A stretch of 49,590 nt of DNA from MGBC163016 sp910588905 (GCA_948616985.1 CAPGDO010000015.1:1-49590), one strand, 5' to 3'; shown: positions 32,920 to 41,935, numbered from the stretch's first letter. Numbers and translations are program-made. The notes: generated by a model not told the origin, from the sequence alone.

Positions 32920-34302
32920 ATGAAGGTCCTAGACACCGGTTTCGCTCGCGAATTCATCCGCCTGTGCAATGACGGCTGGCAGTTCGGCTGGCACGAATCC
33001 AACGGCGGCAACGCCTCCTATCGGCTGCGCAAGAGCGAGGCGAATGAGGTCCGGTCTGGGTTCAGCGCCCATGGTTGGCAGCGGCTTGAGGTAGAACTGC
33101 CTCGTCTGGCGGGGGAGTGCTTCCTGATCACCGCAGCCGGAAGCCATTTCCGCAGCATCGCCCATGACCCGAAGCATAGCCTGGGGATCATCGAGATAGA
33201 CCGCAGCGGCAGCGCTTGGAGGGAATGCTGGGGTTTCAAGGGAGACGCTCAGCCCACCTCCGAGCTCCTGGCGCATCTGATCTGCCATGAGGTGCGCATG
33301 GCGGCTACGGAAGGCAAGAGCCGCGTCATCTATCACTGCCACCCCGCTGATCTGGCGGCTATGACCAATATCGTGCCACCGGATGGGGCCCTGTTCACGC
33401 GCCTGCTCTGGGCTCAGGTGAGCGAATGCGCCTTCGTCTTCCCTGAAGGGGTCCAGCTCTTGAGCTGGGAGGTTCCTGGCAGCGTGGCTCTGGCTCGGAA
33501 GACGGCAGCGGCCATGGAGCGCACGAGCGCGGTCATCTGGCCCCATCACGGGCTCTTCGTGGCGGGCGCTACCTTGGATGAGGCGTTCGGGCGCGCTCAG
33601 ACCATCGAAAAAGCCGCAGGGATCTACCTCAAGACCTGCATGACCGGCAGGCCCTATCTGTCTGCCATCTCCGAGGAAGACATCTTGCGGATGTCTCGGG
33701 AATACGGGTTGGGGATAGAGGAGAGCGGCGTTTTCGGCCGTCCGGCCATGCGACCTGAAGGGCTCCAGCAGATGAGCGCTCCGGCACCGGTGTCGGTGGC
33801 CCCGGCGCCCGCTGAGGCAGCACCAGCGCCTGTTGAGGTGAATGAGGGGAGCGAAGCCTCTGAAGCGGCCGTTCCCGTTCCAGAGCCAGAGCCTGTTCCT
33901 GTTTCGGATCCTGTTTTCGCTCCTGTGCCGGAGCCGGTTCCCTTGGACGAGCCCCTTTCAGCTCAAGAGCTCGTCGATCCTCCGCTGAGCGCTCAGGGGT
34001 TCCCGAAGCTCGGTGGCCCTGAGATGACAGTAGAAGCGGCCTTGGAGGCCACGCCTCCCGCTTTCCGGTCTCAGCCTCAGGTCATGCCGGAGCCACAGTC
34101 TCAGACCATGTCGGAATCGCAGTCGCAGGCTGTGCCGGAACCGCAACCCCAGGTCGTGCAAGAGCCACAGCCGTGGCCTCAGCCCGATCCGCAATTCCCA
34201 TACCAGCCTGAGCCTCAGGCGGGGCTGGAAGGGGCCTATCAACCTCAGCCTCAACGGGAAGAGCCTGTCTATCGGTACTATCCGAAGTCACCGCGCAGCT
34301 AG
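32920..34302 (+). CDS. Class II aldolase, rhamnulose-1-phosphate aldolase-like, with long disordered tail
   Basis: A 460-residue protein. Residues 1-275 match RhaD along the full length: GWHESNGGNASYRL, zinc-site candidates Glu115, His139, His141 and His210 (YHCHPADL and WPHHG), each exactly two positions before the E. coli RhaD residues as I recall them. Family members cleave rhamnulose-1-phosphate to dihydroxyacetone phosphate and lactaldehyde. Residues 285-460 are a low-complexity tail rich in Pro, Glu, Gln and Ala (PVPEPEPVPV, MPEPQSQTMSESQSQ, YQPEPQ), ending in basic YRYYPKSPRS. The start ATG has GGAG 6 nt upstream. It follows the lar genes; no other rhamnose genes are visible, so the true sugar is uncertain. 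Confidence 0.8.
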   Translation: MKVLDTGFAREFIRLCNDGWQFGWHESNGGNASYRLRKSEANEVRSGFSAHGWQRLEVELPRLAGECFLITAAGSHFRSIAHDPKHSLGIIEIDRSGSAWRECWGFKGDAQPTSELLAHLICHEVRMAATEGKSRVIYHCHPADLAAMTNIVPPDGALFTRLLWAQVSECAFVFPEGVQLLSWEVPGSVALARKTAAAMERTSAVIWPHHGLFVAGATLDEAFGRAQTIEKAAGIYLKTCMTGRPYLSAISEEDILRMSREYGLGIEESGVFGRPAMRPEGLQQMSAPAPVSVAPAPAEAAPAPVEVNEGSEASEAAVPVPEPEPVPVSDPVFAPVPEPVPLDEPLSAQELVDPPLSAQGFPKLGGPEMTVEAALEATPPAFRSQPQVMPEPQSQTMSESQSQAVPEPQPQVVQEPQPWPQPDPQFPYQPEPQAGLEGAYQPQPQREEPVYRYYPKSPRS

Positions 34303-34307
34303 CGTCC

Positions 34308-34787
34308 ATGGCGAAGAAGCCTGCCAAGACCAATGCCATCCGTGAAGTGGAGGCGGCTGGCGTCCCCTTCGCCTTCCGCACGTTCGAAGCGGACGGGGCG
34401 CCCAGTGGCGTTGAGGTAGCCACTCTGTTGGGGGAGGACCCTGATCGCGTGTTCAAGACGCTGGTCACCACCGGGAAGACGGGCGATCATTACGTGTTCA
34501 TGATCCCAGTGGCCGAGGAGCTGGATCTCAAGAAAGCCGCCCAGGCCGTGGGGGAGAAGGCTGTGGCCATGCTGCCCCTGCGTGAGCTGCTCCCCCTGAC
34601 CGGATACGTTCATGGAGGCTGTTCTCCGGTGGGCATGAAGCAGCGGTTCCGAACGACCATAGATGAGACAGCTCAGCTCTTCGATACCATCCTCTATTCG
34701 GGTGGCCGCATCGGGTGTCAGCTTGAAACGGCACCGGATGACCTTGTGCGCCTTATCAGTGCCGCATACGCCGATCTCACGGTTTGA
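34308..34787 (+). CDS. ybaK: Cys-tRNA(Pro)/Cys-tRNA deacylase YbaK/EbsC
   Basis: A 159-residue trans-editing enzyme of the YbaK/EbsC type. The key Lys lies in VFKTLV, followed by YVFMIPVAEELDLKKAA, LTGYVHGGCSPVGMK and ILYSGGRIGCQLE, all typical of the family. It hydrolyses Cys wrongly attached to tRNA-Pro in the cytoplasm. The start ATG lies 5 bp after the aldolase stop with only a weak ribosome-binding site, so translation is probably coupled. Confidence 0.93.
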   Translation: MAKKPAKTNAIREVEAAGVPFAFRTFEADGAPSGVEVATLLGEDPDRVFKTLVTTGKTGDHYVFMIPVAEELDLKKAAQAVGEKAVAMLPLRELLPLTGYVHGGCSPVGMKQRFRTTIDETAQLFDTILYSGGRIGCQLETAPDDLVRLISAAYADLTV

Positions 34788-34865
34788 TCCTGTATAGGTG
34801 GCTGGGATTGTGCCAGAATCGGCCCTTCCCTGTTCCCTCTTGCACCACCCTGAAAGGATCGCGCC

Positions 34866-36572
34866 TTGAATGGTCAGCTCACGCTTCGTGGCATCGTCAT
34901 CGGATGCTTGGGATGCGCTCTCATCACCGCATCCTCTGTGTATGTCGCTCTCAAGATGGGAGCGCTTCCTTGGCCGATCATCTTCGCTGCCCTCATATCG
35001 CTCTTCGCTCTGAAGGCATTCAAGCATCGGAAGGCATCGCTCAATGAAGCGAATGTGACCCATACGGTGATGTCATCGGGCGCCATGGTGGCGGGAGGGC
35101 TGGCCTTCACCATCCCTGGGGCCTGGATGCTGGGCTTGGGGGAGGGTATCTCCACCTTCCAATTGCTCGTGATAGCGCTCTGCGGATCCGTGGTGGGGCT
35201 GGTGGCTTCCATCGCGTTGCGCCGTCATTTCATAGACGAAGCCGAACTGGAATACCCGTTGGGGCAAGCGGCCGCCGAAACGTTGAAAGCGGGCGAGACC
35301 GGCGGTCGTACCGGGGTGAAGCTCTTCGGAGCCATGGGATTCGCAGCGCTGTGGGCTCTGTTGCGCGATGGGCTGAAGGTGATCCCCTCCATGGTGGGGC
35401 AGCTCTCCATTCCCAGCGTCGTCTTCGGCATCTATGCATCCCCGATGATGCTGGCTGTGGGCTTCCTGGTGGGCACAGGCGCCATGGTGGTATGGTTCGG
35501 AGGAGCGGTGCTGGCGAATCTCGGTCTCGTCATGGGAGCGCCTGCCTTGGGGATCGCCTCGGCAGAAGACGCCCGTACGGTGACGTCTTGTGTGGGCATG
35601 GGATGCATGATGGGCTGCGGCATTGCGGTGATCGTGCGGGACATCTTGCCCCTTGGCTTCCAGACGCTCTCCAAGAAAGCCGGGCAAGCGAACTGCCAAG
35701 GCGGATCTTTGGGCTTGACGGCGGCGGCCTGCCTTTCGAGCGGCGCACCCCAAGCCAAGGCCATTCGCAACTCGGGTCTTGCCATCCTGGCCCTTGCCAG
35801 CGCAGCTGTGGCTGCATGCATCGCGCTGCAGCTGCCGATCCCCGTGGCGCTCATCACCGTCATCTGCGCATTCGTAGCCTGTGCCATGAGCGCCCAATCA
35901 GTAGGGCAGACGAGCATCGATCCCATGGAGATATTCGGCTTGATCGCCTTGTTCCTGGTAGCCTTGGTGGCAGAGGTATCCTCGCTCCAGCTCTTCTTCG
36001 TGGCTGCGCTCGTGGCGGTAGCCTGTGGCCTTGCGGGGGATGTCATGAATGACCTCAAAGCCGGTGCTGTCCTAGGCACCAGCCCGAAGGCCCAATGGGT
36101 GGGCCAGGCTATCGGAGCGCTCATCGGTTCGGTGGTGGCAGCGTTGGCCATCGGCGTGCTCTTCCAAGCCTACGGGCCAGAGGCATTCGGGCCTGGCAAG
36201 GAATTCGTCTCCGCTCAAGCCAGCGTGGTCGCCACCATGGTGTCTGGCGTGCCGAACATGGCCGCGTTCATAGTGGGTGCTGTGGCAGGCTTCGTCCTCT
36301 ACCTGGTTCGCTTTCCTGCCATGATGCTCGGGTTGGGTATGTACCTTCCGTTCTATATGTCGCTCACGGCGTTCTTGGGTGTGGTGGTCAAGGCCGTGGT
36401 AGATCTCATCCATCGCAAGAGGATGGACCGCCTTGCACCTGAGGAGCGCGAAGCCCGGGAGCGTGCCTATGGTGATACGGGCCTGATCTTGGCATCGGGC
36501 TTGCTCGGTGGTGAATCCATCATGGGCATCATCCTGGCCATGATCGTCTCCGCTTCTGCGCTGATCGGGTAG
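34866..36572 (+). CDS. OPT family oligopeptide/metal-chelate transporter
   Basis: A 568-residue membrane protein with about 14 hydrophobic segments. Its N-terminus (LTLRGIVIGCLGCALITASS, then VYVALKMGALPWPIIFAALI) and the motif NEANVTHTVMSSGAMVAGGL match the bacterial OPT family, which takes up oligopeptides or metal chelates. The start is a TTG at 34866, supported by AAAGGA 7 nt upstream; the nearby ATG at 34870 is out of frame. It lies 78 bp after ybaK. With the window's peptidase genes it would fit peptide scavenging, although nickel-chelate uptake for the lar system is another possibility (inference). Confidence 0.87.
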   Translation: MNGQLTLRGIVIGCLGCALITASSVYVALKMGALPWPIIFAALISLFALKAFKHRKASLNEANVTHTVMSSGAMVAGGLAFTIPGAWMLGLGEGISTFQLLVIALCGSVVGLVASIALRRHFIDEAELEYPLGQAAAETLKAGETGGRTGVKLFGAMGFAALWALLRDGLKVIPSMVGQLSIPSVVFGIYASPMMLAVGFLVGTGAMVVWFGGAVLANLGLVMGAPALGIASAEDARTVTSCVGMGCMMGCGIAVIVRDILPLGFQTLSKKAGQANCQGGSLGLTAAACLSSGAPQAKAIRNSGLAILALASAAVAACIALQLPIPVALITVICAFVACAMSAQSVGQTSIDPMEIFGLIALFLVALVAEVSSLQLFFVAALVAVACGLAGDVMNDLKAGAVLGTSPKAQWVGQAIGALIGSVVAALAIGVLFQAYGPEAFGPGKEFVSAQASVVATMVSGVPNMAAFIVGAVAGFVLYLVRFPAMMLGLGMYLPFYMSLTAFLGVVVKAVVDLIHRKRMDRLAPEEREARERAYGDTGLILASGLLGGESIMGIILAMIVSASALIG

Positions 36573-36662
36573 CGCCGAAGGGGGCATCCGCCGAATCCGT
36601 CACTCCTTTTCACGGACGCGTCATGTACCATCATGCGCGTTCCCTGATACGAAAGGCGTCCC

Positions 36663-38036
36663 ATGACAACGGAAGCGATCAGCAGCAGGCAGATATACGT
36701 GATGTTCGCCATCACCACGGTACTCTGTGCGCTGGGCTCTTTCACGCAGACGGCTATGAACTCCATGCTCCTGGGCATCCAGGCCTCATTCGGCACAGTA
36801 GAGGCAACTTCCCAATGGCTCACCACCCTCTATATGCTGGTCATTGGCATCACGGTGCCCTTGGTGGCGCACCTCTCTCGCATCATGAGCGTCCGTCAGC
36901 TGATCTTGACATCATGCATCCTGTTCCTGGTTGGATCGATCATCGACTGGCTGGCACCGGATTTCATCGTGCTCTTGATCGGTCGCATCCCTCAGGCTAT
37001 CGCTACGGGCATCACGCTTCCTGTGCTTCAGACCATCGCAATGACGCGCTTCCCCGCAGGTAAGACCGGTACTGCCATGGGCATCGCGGGGGTTGCCATG
37101 GGCTTCGCGCCGAACATCGGCCCTCTCATCGGTGGCGCCCTGGTGGGCAGCTTAGGATGGCGGAGCTTCTTCATCATGCTCGTTGTGGTGCTGGCTGTCC
37201 TTGCGGTCTGCATCATCGCCTTCGTGCCCCGAGAGAAGGCACCTGCGCAAGGTGCGCGCCTTGACTGGCTCTCGCTTGCGCTGTCCACCGTCGGCTTCGG
37301 CGGCCTCTTACTCGGATTCACCGATGCGGCGAGCCTCGGATTCGGAAGCTTCCAGGTCATCATCCCGCTGGTGCTGGGCATCGCATGCCTGATCTTGTTC
37401 ATCACGCGCCAGCAGAGGATCGAACATCCGCTCATCTCCATGCAGATCATGAGCCATGGTCGCTACGTGGCCAGCCTGATAGGCCAGTGCAGCCTCTTCG
37501 CCTCCTTCATGGGAATCACGCTCATCATCCCGCTGTTCGTGCAGAACATATGCGGTCTCTCTGCGCTGGATGCGGGCATCGTGTTCATCCCGGCTACGGT
37601 TCTGGCGGTGGTGTTCAACCCGCTGGGCGGCATCCTCTCTGACAAGATAGGGGCGCGGCCGGTTATCATCGGCGGTGCCGCATGCCTCACGGTAGGAGCG
37701 GTGTCCATGATCTTCGTGGATGCATCCACGCCTCTCTGGCTGCTCACCCTCATGCAGACCATTCGCGGCATCGGCGTGAGCACCATCATCGGTCCGTTCA
37801 TCTCTTGGGGCATGGGTGGTCTGCCTGGTCCGCTCATGGGCGATGGTTCTACGTTCTTCGTCACGCTGCGCCAGGCTTGCGCATCCTTCGGTACGGCGCT
37901 CATGATGCTCATCATCACGGCATTGGCAAGCGCGGGCGCCTTTGGCTATCAGATGGCCTTTGCGTTCTCTGCTGTGCTCTCTGCGGTGGTCTTCCTGATC
38001 GCCCTCACGAAAGTCCGCACGCACGACCCAGAATGA
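36663..38036 (+). CDS. MFS exporter, DHA2 (EmrB/QacA) type
   Basis: A 457-residue major facilitator with about 14 TM segments. It shows the DHA2 hallmarks: AMNSMLLGIQASFGTVEATSQW near TM1-2, WLTTLYMLV, the motif C-like GVAMGFAPNIGPLIGGALVG in TM5 and LGWRSFFIM. Members export drugs or other hydrophobic compounds with protons. The start ATG is preceded by GAAAGGCG. A 26-bp palindrome plus TTTT starts 8 bp after the stop and opens the second large repeat. No local regulator gene is visible. Confidence 0.9.
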   Translation: MTTEAISSRQIYVMFAITTVLCALGSFTQTAMNSMLLGIQASFGTVEATSQWLTTLYMLVIGITVPLVAHLSRIMSVRQLILTSCILFLVGSIIDWLAPDFIVLLIGRIPQAIATGITLPVLQTIAMTRFPAGKTGTAMGIAGVAMGFAPNIGPLIGGALVGSLGWRSFFIMLVVVLAVLAVCIIAFVPREKAPAQGARLDWLSLALSTVGFGGLLLGFTDAASLGFGSFQVIIPLVLGIACLILFITRQQRIEHPLISMQIMSHGRYVASLIGQCSLFASFMGITLIIPLFVQNICGLSALDAGIVFIPATVLAVVFNPLGGILSDKIGARPVIIGGAACLTVGAVSMIFVDASTPLWLLTLMQTIRGIGVSTIIGPFISWGMGGLPGPLMGDGSTFFVTLRQACASFGTALMMLIITALASAGAFGYQMAFAFSAVLSAVVFLIALTKVRTHDPE

Positions 38037-38040
38037 TTCT

Positions 38041-38675
38041 CGTAAGGGGCCGACCGTGGTCGGCCCCTTTTGCGTCTGGGATAACGCCCTCCCCGCAAGG
38101 GGCGTTCGGCCTTAGGCCTCGGCTCTCGAAAAGACGTGATGCTTCGCTTATATCACGCTTTTCTCGGCCTGCGGAATCGGCCTCAACCCCTCACGGGGAG
38201 GGCTGTCTTCGTGTAACAACAAAAAAATCCTCACCGCACTGCTGATGGGACCCTCCGGGTCCACATCATCACTGCGGGCGGCTACCGCCGCATGACCGCG
38301 CTTCGCGCGTAATCACCACCCTGGATCCGTAGAGGCCGACCGTGGTCGGCCCCTACGCGGGAGGATGTGCGCCGGTCAATGCATCCCTTCTGCTTCTCGT
38401 TGGCGGCGCCTAACCAAAGGCCGCTGCTGACGCAGCAGGGTGGGGGTTGTGACCTGTGCATACCTGCGGGGTTTTCGGGAGTGTGACACCTTTGGGGTCG
38501 AACATGTTCGACCCCTACGCGGGACATGTCAGGTTTCCATCGGATGCATCATGCATGTCAGGTTGCTGGAGGGGCTGACCTCGATCAGCCCCACGTTGCA
38601 CCCGGGGGAATTCCGTACGTTAGGTTACCCGGCAGGTGACGCAATGAATATGTTATGCGTGGTCTTCGCGCAGCA
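38041..38675 (+). repeat. Large multi-hairpin repeat, copy R2 with extra palindrome
   Basis: Same element order as R1: opening palindrome, CCCC-GCAA-GGGG hairpin, GAAAAGACGTGAT/ATCACGCTTTTC arms, CCCC-TCA-CGGGG, GGACCC-TCC-GGGTCC, GGCGG-CTA-CCGCC, then palindromes at 38494-38515 and 38571-38592, and the tail GTTAGGTTACCCGGCAGGTG with CGCAATGAATATGTT. It differs from R1 and R3 by about 45 extra bases near 38315-38360, which hold another palindrome (arms GGCCGACC). The repeat fills the 700-bp gap between the MFS gene and dtd; the last 60 bases before dtd show nothing notable. Confidence 0.92.
38044..38072 (+). terminator. Palindrome with T-run after MFS gene
   Basis: Arms AAGGGGCCGACC (38044-38055) and its complement (38058-38069) separated by GT and followed by TT. 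It lies 8 bp after the stop and could end the transcript. It is also the first unit of the second large repeat. Confidence 0.55.
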
Positions 38676-38736
38676 CGCCTTCCTTGAAAGAATCTCAGTT
38701 CGATCTGAGATCTCGTCCCCTGCCAAAGGAGCAGCC

Positions 38737-39183
38737 TTACAGGGCATCGGTGTCCAGGACGATCGTGAAGGGGCCGTCATTGATGAGGGACACTGCCATG
38801 TCTGCCCCGAAGCGGCCGCTGGCCACCTCCGGGATATCAGCCTGGGCCCTGCGGATGAAGTCCTCGTAGAGTCTCTTCGCCTCCTGAGGTGGAGCTGCCT
38901 GGGTGAACGAGGGGCGGTTGCCCTTGCGGCAATCGGCGAAAAGGGTGAATTGGCTTACGACCAGCACGTCTCCGCCCACATCTCGCAGGCTGAGATTGGT
39001 CTTGCCCGCACCGTCTTCGAAGATCCGCAGCTTATAGATCTTGTTCCAAAGGGCCTCAACCTGGGCTTCCGTATCCTGGGGACCAACTCCTAACAGGATG
39101 AGATACCCTTGGCCGATGGCTCCCACTACCTGACCCTCGATGGTGACACTGGCTTCCTTGACGCGCTGGAGGACTGCTCGCAT
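38737..39183 (-). CDS. dtd: D-aminoacyl-tRNA deacylase
   Basis: A 148-residue DTD with both active-site motifs: SQFTLFADCRKGNRPSFTQA (the SQFTL motif) and NDGPFTIVLDT (the NxGP motif that carries the cis Gly-Pro). It removes D-amino acids, and Gly from tRNA-Ala, in the cytoplasm. The ATG at 39183 is chosen for AAGGAG 5 nt upstream and the canonical MRAVLQRV start. It diverges from the GH25 gene, with only 55 bp between start codons, so the two promoters overlap. Confidence 0.96.
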   Translation of the reverse strand: MRAVLQRVKEASVTIEGQVVGAIGQGYLILLGVGPQDTEAQVEALWNKIYKLRIFEDGAGKTNLSLRDVGGDVLVVSQFTLFADCRKGNRPSFTQAAPPQEAKRLYEDFIRRAQADIPEVASGRFGADMAVSLINDGPFTIVLDTDAL

Positions 39184-39226
39184 CGTTGCTCCTTGCCTGA
39201 TGAAGACCACAGCATTCATCCTATTG

Positions 39227-39232
39227 TAGAAT
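39227..39232 (+). promoter_or_regulatory. -10 box TAGAAT, leaderless start candidate
   Basis: TAGAAT lies 6 nt before the GH25 ATG at 39239, and no Shine-Dalgarno sequence is present, so the mRNA would begin at the start codon. A GTG immediately before (39236) is also in frame. Confidence 0.5.
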
Positions 39233-39238
39233 GGGGTG

Positions 39239-40042
39239 ATGAAATGCGCCCATTCTTTTTCACTCACCTGCAAGCTCTCTGCCCTTATCGTGACCGCTCT
39301 CTGTGCGGTCAGCGTCCTGGCGGCCTGCGCGCCCTCCGGTTACGTGAGCCCCTACAACTGGGAAGACCTTCAGCGGCAGGGGGAGAAGCTGGTCTACGCA
39401 CCAGAGGGAGTGGTGGAATCCCGTTGGGGCGTGGATGTTTCCGCCCATCAGCATTCCATTGACTGGCAACAGGTGGCGGATGCGGGAGTGCAATTCGCCT
39501 TCGTGCGGCTGGGGAACCGCGGTGCCACGGAGGGCGTTCTCTACGAGGACGAGTTCTTCATGGCCAACGCTACTGGTGCTCATCAGGCAGGCATCCCCGT
39601 GTCCGCCTATTTCTTCTCCCAGGCCATCTCCGAGGATGAAGTGCAGGCCGAAGCCGACCTGGCGCTCTCATTGCTGGCCCAGGCTGAGGCCGAAGGGGTG
39701 CGCTTCGAAGCCGTGGCCTTCGATCATGAGGCTGTGGACGTGGAGGGGGCCCGTGCCAATGACCTGGACGGTGACACCTTGAGCGCCTTCGCCATCTCCT
39801 TCTGCGAACGGATGGAGCGGGCAGGCTATGAGCCTCTGGTCTATGGCAATCAACGGGATCTAGGGAAGCTCCACCGCGTGATCCACAGCGCCTATCCCCT
39901 TTGGCTGGCCGAATACGAGGTGGGAGCCCCCACGGCTCAGTTCGATTTCATCCTCTGGCAGTATTCGAATGCCGGGAGCATCCCCGGCATTCCCACTGAT
40001 GTGGATTTGAATATCTGGCTGCCCCTTCCGGAAGCCTCGTAG
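39239..40042 (+). CDS. GH25 lysozyme-like lipoprotein
   Basis: A 267-residue exported protein. The signal segment ends in the lipobox LAAC (Cys30 lipidated). The rest is a glycoside hydrolase 25 domain: WGVDVSAHQHSIDW with the first catalytic Asp, FAFVRLGNRG, GIPVSAYFFSQAIS, FDHEAVD with the catalytic Glu, and WQYSNAGSIPGIPTDVDLN near the end. GH25 muramidases cut the peptidoglycan glycan backbone, so this is likely a membrane-anchored cell-wall remodelling enzyme. The start is taken at 39239, 6 nt after a TAGAAT -10 box. Confidence 0.9.
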   Translation: MKCAHSFSLTCKLSALIVTALCAVSVLAACAPSGYVSPYNWEDLQRQGEKLVYAPEGVVESRWGVDVSAHQHSIDWQQVADAGVQFAFVRLGNRGATEGVLYEDEFFMANATGAHQAGIPVSAYFFSQAISEDEVQAEADLALSLLAQAEAEGVRFEAVAFDHEAVDVEGARANDLDGDTLSAFAISFCERMERAGYEPLVYGNQRDLGKLHRVIHSAYPLWLAEYEVGAPTAQFDFILWQYSNAGSIPGIPTDVDLNIWLPLPEAS

Positions 40043-40076
40043 CCAAGGCGCGCAGCCCTTTTTGGAGCCTCTTGGG

Positions 40077-40394
40077 CTAGAGCGTGGCGTTCTCTTGGGC
40101 GTCTTGCACCTGCTGGGCTTCCTGAGGGTCCATCCAATCTCCCACGGCTCCTAGTACGATGCACAAGAGGACGACGGCCACCACGGCGATGACGGCCCAG
40201 ATGAGCCCTGGGTACTTCCGCTTGGAACCGGTGGGCCCATCTTCGTCCACTTCGTATTCCTCCATGGCGGGGAATTCCGGATCCGTTTCTGAGGATTCCA
40301 ACACTACGGGCTCATCGTTGGCCAGCGTATCTTGGGGATGCGCCTCAGCAGAAGCGCGCATCCGTTTCTCGTCAATGCGGGGTAGGGGCTTCAT
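40077..40394 (-). CDS. Hypothetical single-TM protein
   Basis: A 105-residue protein with an acidic, Glu/Asp-rich N-terminal cytoplasmic part (about residues 1-62), a basic stop-transfer-like GSKRKYP, one TM helix (GLIWAVIAVVAVVLLCIVLG) and a short Gln-rich tail (QEAQQVQDAQENATL). The start ATG has AGGAGG 5 nt upstream. It follows trpB2 on the same strand by 15 bp and is probably co-transcribed, but no functional link is evident. I do not recognise a family. Confidence 0.75.
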   Translation of the reverse strand: MKPLPRIDEKRMRASAEAHPQDTLANDEPVVLESSETDPEFPAMEEYEVDEDGPTGSKRKYPGLIWAVIAVVAVVLLCIVLGAVGDWMDPQEAQQVQDAQENATL

Positions 40395-40409
40395 GGAGGC
40401 CTCCTTCGT

Positions 40410-41819
40410 CTACTGGACTCCCGGTACTGAGGGGATGGTGGCGAATCCCGCCTCCAGCTCCTCCTTGGTTGGCACGTGATCGCTCATCTTGCCGTTGTTG
40501 TACGCATCGTAGGCGTACATATCGAAGTATCCCGTGCCGGTGAGGCCGAACAGGATCACCTTATCCTGACCGGTCTCAGCGCACCTCTTCGCCTCTTCCA
40601 TGGCTGCATAGATGGCATGGGCGCTCTCCGGTGCGGGAAGGATGGTCTCTAGCCGCGCGAATTCCTCTGCGGCCTTGAACACATCGGTCTGCTTCACGGC
40701 TACTGCCTCCATGTAGCCATCGTGCTTGAGCTTGCTCACGATGGGTGCCATGCCATGGTAGCGAAGGCCGCCTGCGTGATCAGGGGAGGGGAGGAAGCCG
40801 TTACCGAGCGTGTACATCTTGCAAAGCGGGCAGGTCCGGCCCGTGTCTGTGAAATCGTAGGCGTACTTGCCCCGGGTGAGCGAGGGGCAGCTGGCGGGTT
40901 CTACGGCCACGAAGCGGGTATCCGGCCTGTCCCCGCGCAGCTTGTCACGCATGAACGGCGCGATGAGGCCACCGAGGTTCGATCCGCCTCCGGCGCACCC
41001 GATTACGATGTCCGGGTATTCGCCCAGCTCCTCCAAGGCTGTGTAGCTCTCAAGTCCGATGATGGACTGATGCAGCACCACCTGGTTCAACACGCTGCCC
41101 AACTGGTAGCGCCCCTTGTTCTCAGGCACGTTCAGCGCTCGCTCCACCGCCTCTGAGATGGCAGTGCCCAGGCTGCCGGTGGAATCAGGGTGCTCAGCTA
41201 GCATCTTCCGGCCCACCTCAGTGGTGTTGGAGGGCGAGGGGGTGACGGTGGCGTTGAAGGTCTCCATGATGTTGCGCCGGAACGGCTTCTGCTCATAGGA
41301 GCACTTCACCATGAACACATCCAGATCAAGGCCGTAATGGTCGGCGGCCTCGGAGAGCGCAGTGCCCCACTGACCCGCTCCGGTTTCGGTGGTGATCTTA
41401 TCCAGGTCCTGCTCCTTGGCGTAGTAGGCCTGGGCTAGGGCGGAGTTCAGCTTATGGGAGCCGGAGGTGTTGTTGCCCTCGAACTTGTAGTAGATGCGGG
41501 CGGGCGTATCCAAGGCGCGCTCCAGGTTGTAGGCTCGGCAAAGGGGGCTCGGCCGGTAGACCTTGTACATCTCGCGCACGCCTTCGGGGATGTCGAAGTA
41601 GGCCGTCTCGTCATCCAGCTCCTGTTTGACCAGTTCGTCGCAGAATACAGGAGCGATATCCTCCGGGCGGGCCACCTGGCCATTGGGGAGTAGCATGGGG
41701 TCGGGTGGCTCGGGCATGTCGGCGCGCAGGTTATACCATTGGGTGGGGATCTGATCCTCTCGCAGATAGATCCGGTAGGGGGCCTCTTTGCGGGTGGTCG
41801 TTCTGCTTGCCTCTGCCAT
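40410..41819 (-). CDS. trpB2: Tryptophan synthase beta-like TrpB2
   Basis: A 469-residue PLP enzyme of the TrpB2 type. The length, the N-terminal extension (YLREDQIPTQWYNLRADMP) and RPSPLCRAYNLERAL are typical of the second beta-subunit group. The PLP Lys is Lys123 in EGNNTSGSHKLNSA, and the phosphate-binding loop is GCAGGGSNLGG. TrpB2 makes tryptophan from indole and serine (or O-phosphoserine) and usually works without TrpA; none is found here. The start ATG is behind AAAGGACAAGGAAG. The upstream leader peptide with three Trp codons plus attenuator strongly supports a tryptophan-related role. Confidence 0.93.
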   Translation of the reverse strand: MAEASRTTTRKEAPYRIYLREDQIPTQWYNLRADMPEPPDPMLLPNGQVARPEDIAPVFCDELVKQELDDETAYFDIPEGVREMYKVYRPSPLCRAYNLERALDTPARIYYKFEGNNTSGSHKLNSALAQAYYAKEQDLDKITTETGAGQWGTALSEAADHYGLDLDVFMVKCSYEQKPFRRNIMETFNATVTPSPSNTTEVGRKMLAEHPDSTGSLGTAISEAVERALNVPENKGRYQLGSVLNQVVLHQSIIGLESYTALEELGEYPDIVIGCAGGGSNLGGLIAPFMRDKLRGDRPDTRFVAVEPASCPSLTRGKYAYDFTDTGRTCPLCKMYTLGNGFLPSPDHAGGLRYHGMAPIVSKLKHDGYMEAVAVKQTDVFKAAEEFARLETILPAPESAHAIYAAMEEAKRCAETGQDKVILFGLTGTGYFDMYAYDAYNNGKMSDHVPTKEELEAGFATIPSVPGVQ

Positions 41820-41901
41820 CTTCCTTGTCCTTTCTCGCGGCATTCAGCTTCTCTTGGTCCGATCTGCGCCTCTTCGGCTTGAAGTCCTGGGATGTGGGGT
41901 G

Positions 41902-41935
41902 AAAAAAGAAGACCCCCGAGTCATCGAGGGTCTTC
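41902..41935 (-). terminator. trpB2 attenuator terminator
   Basis: In the transcript, GAAGACCCTCGA (plus-strand 41924-41935) pairs with TCGGGGGTCTTC (41908-41919), a 12-bp stem with one G-U pair and a 4-nt loop, followed by six U. It lies 83 bp before the trpB2 start and 36 bp after the leader-peptide stop, where a transcription attenuator belongs. Confidence 0.88.

Noticed and set aside
32800..32920. Frameshift link between the short larC and a larC2 half
   Set aside because: The region after the larC stop is the aldolase ribosome-binding site and start; no frame contains LarC C-terminal motifs.
38041..38675. CRISPR array
   Set aside because: The repeated palindromes are irregularly spaced, the intervening sequences are themselves shared between copies, and no cas gene is present.
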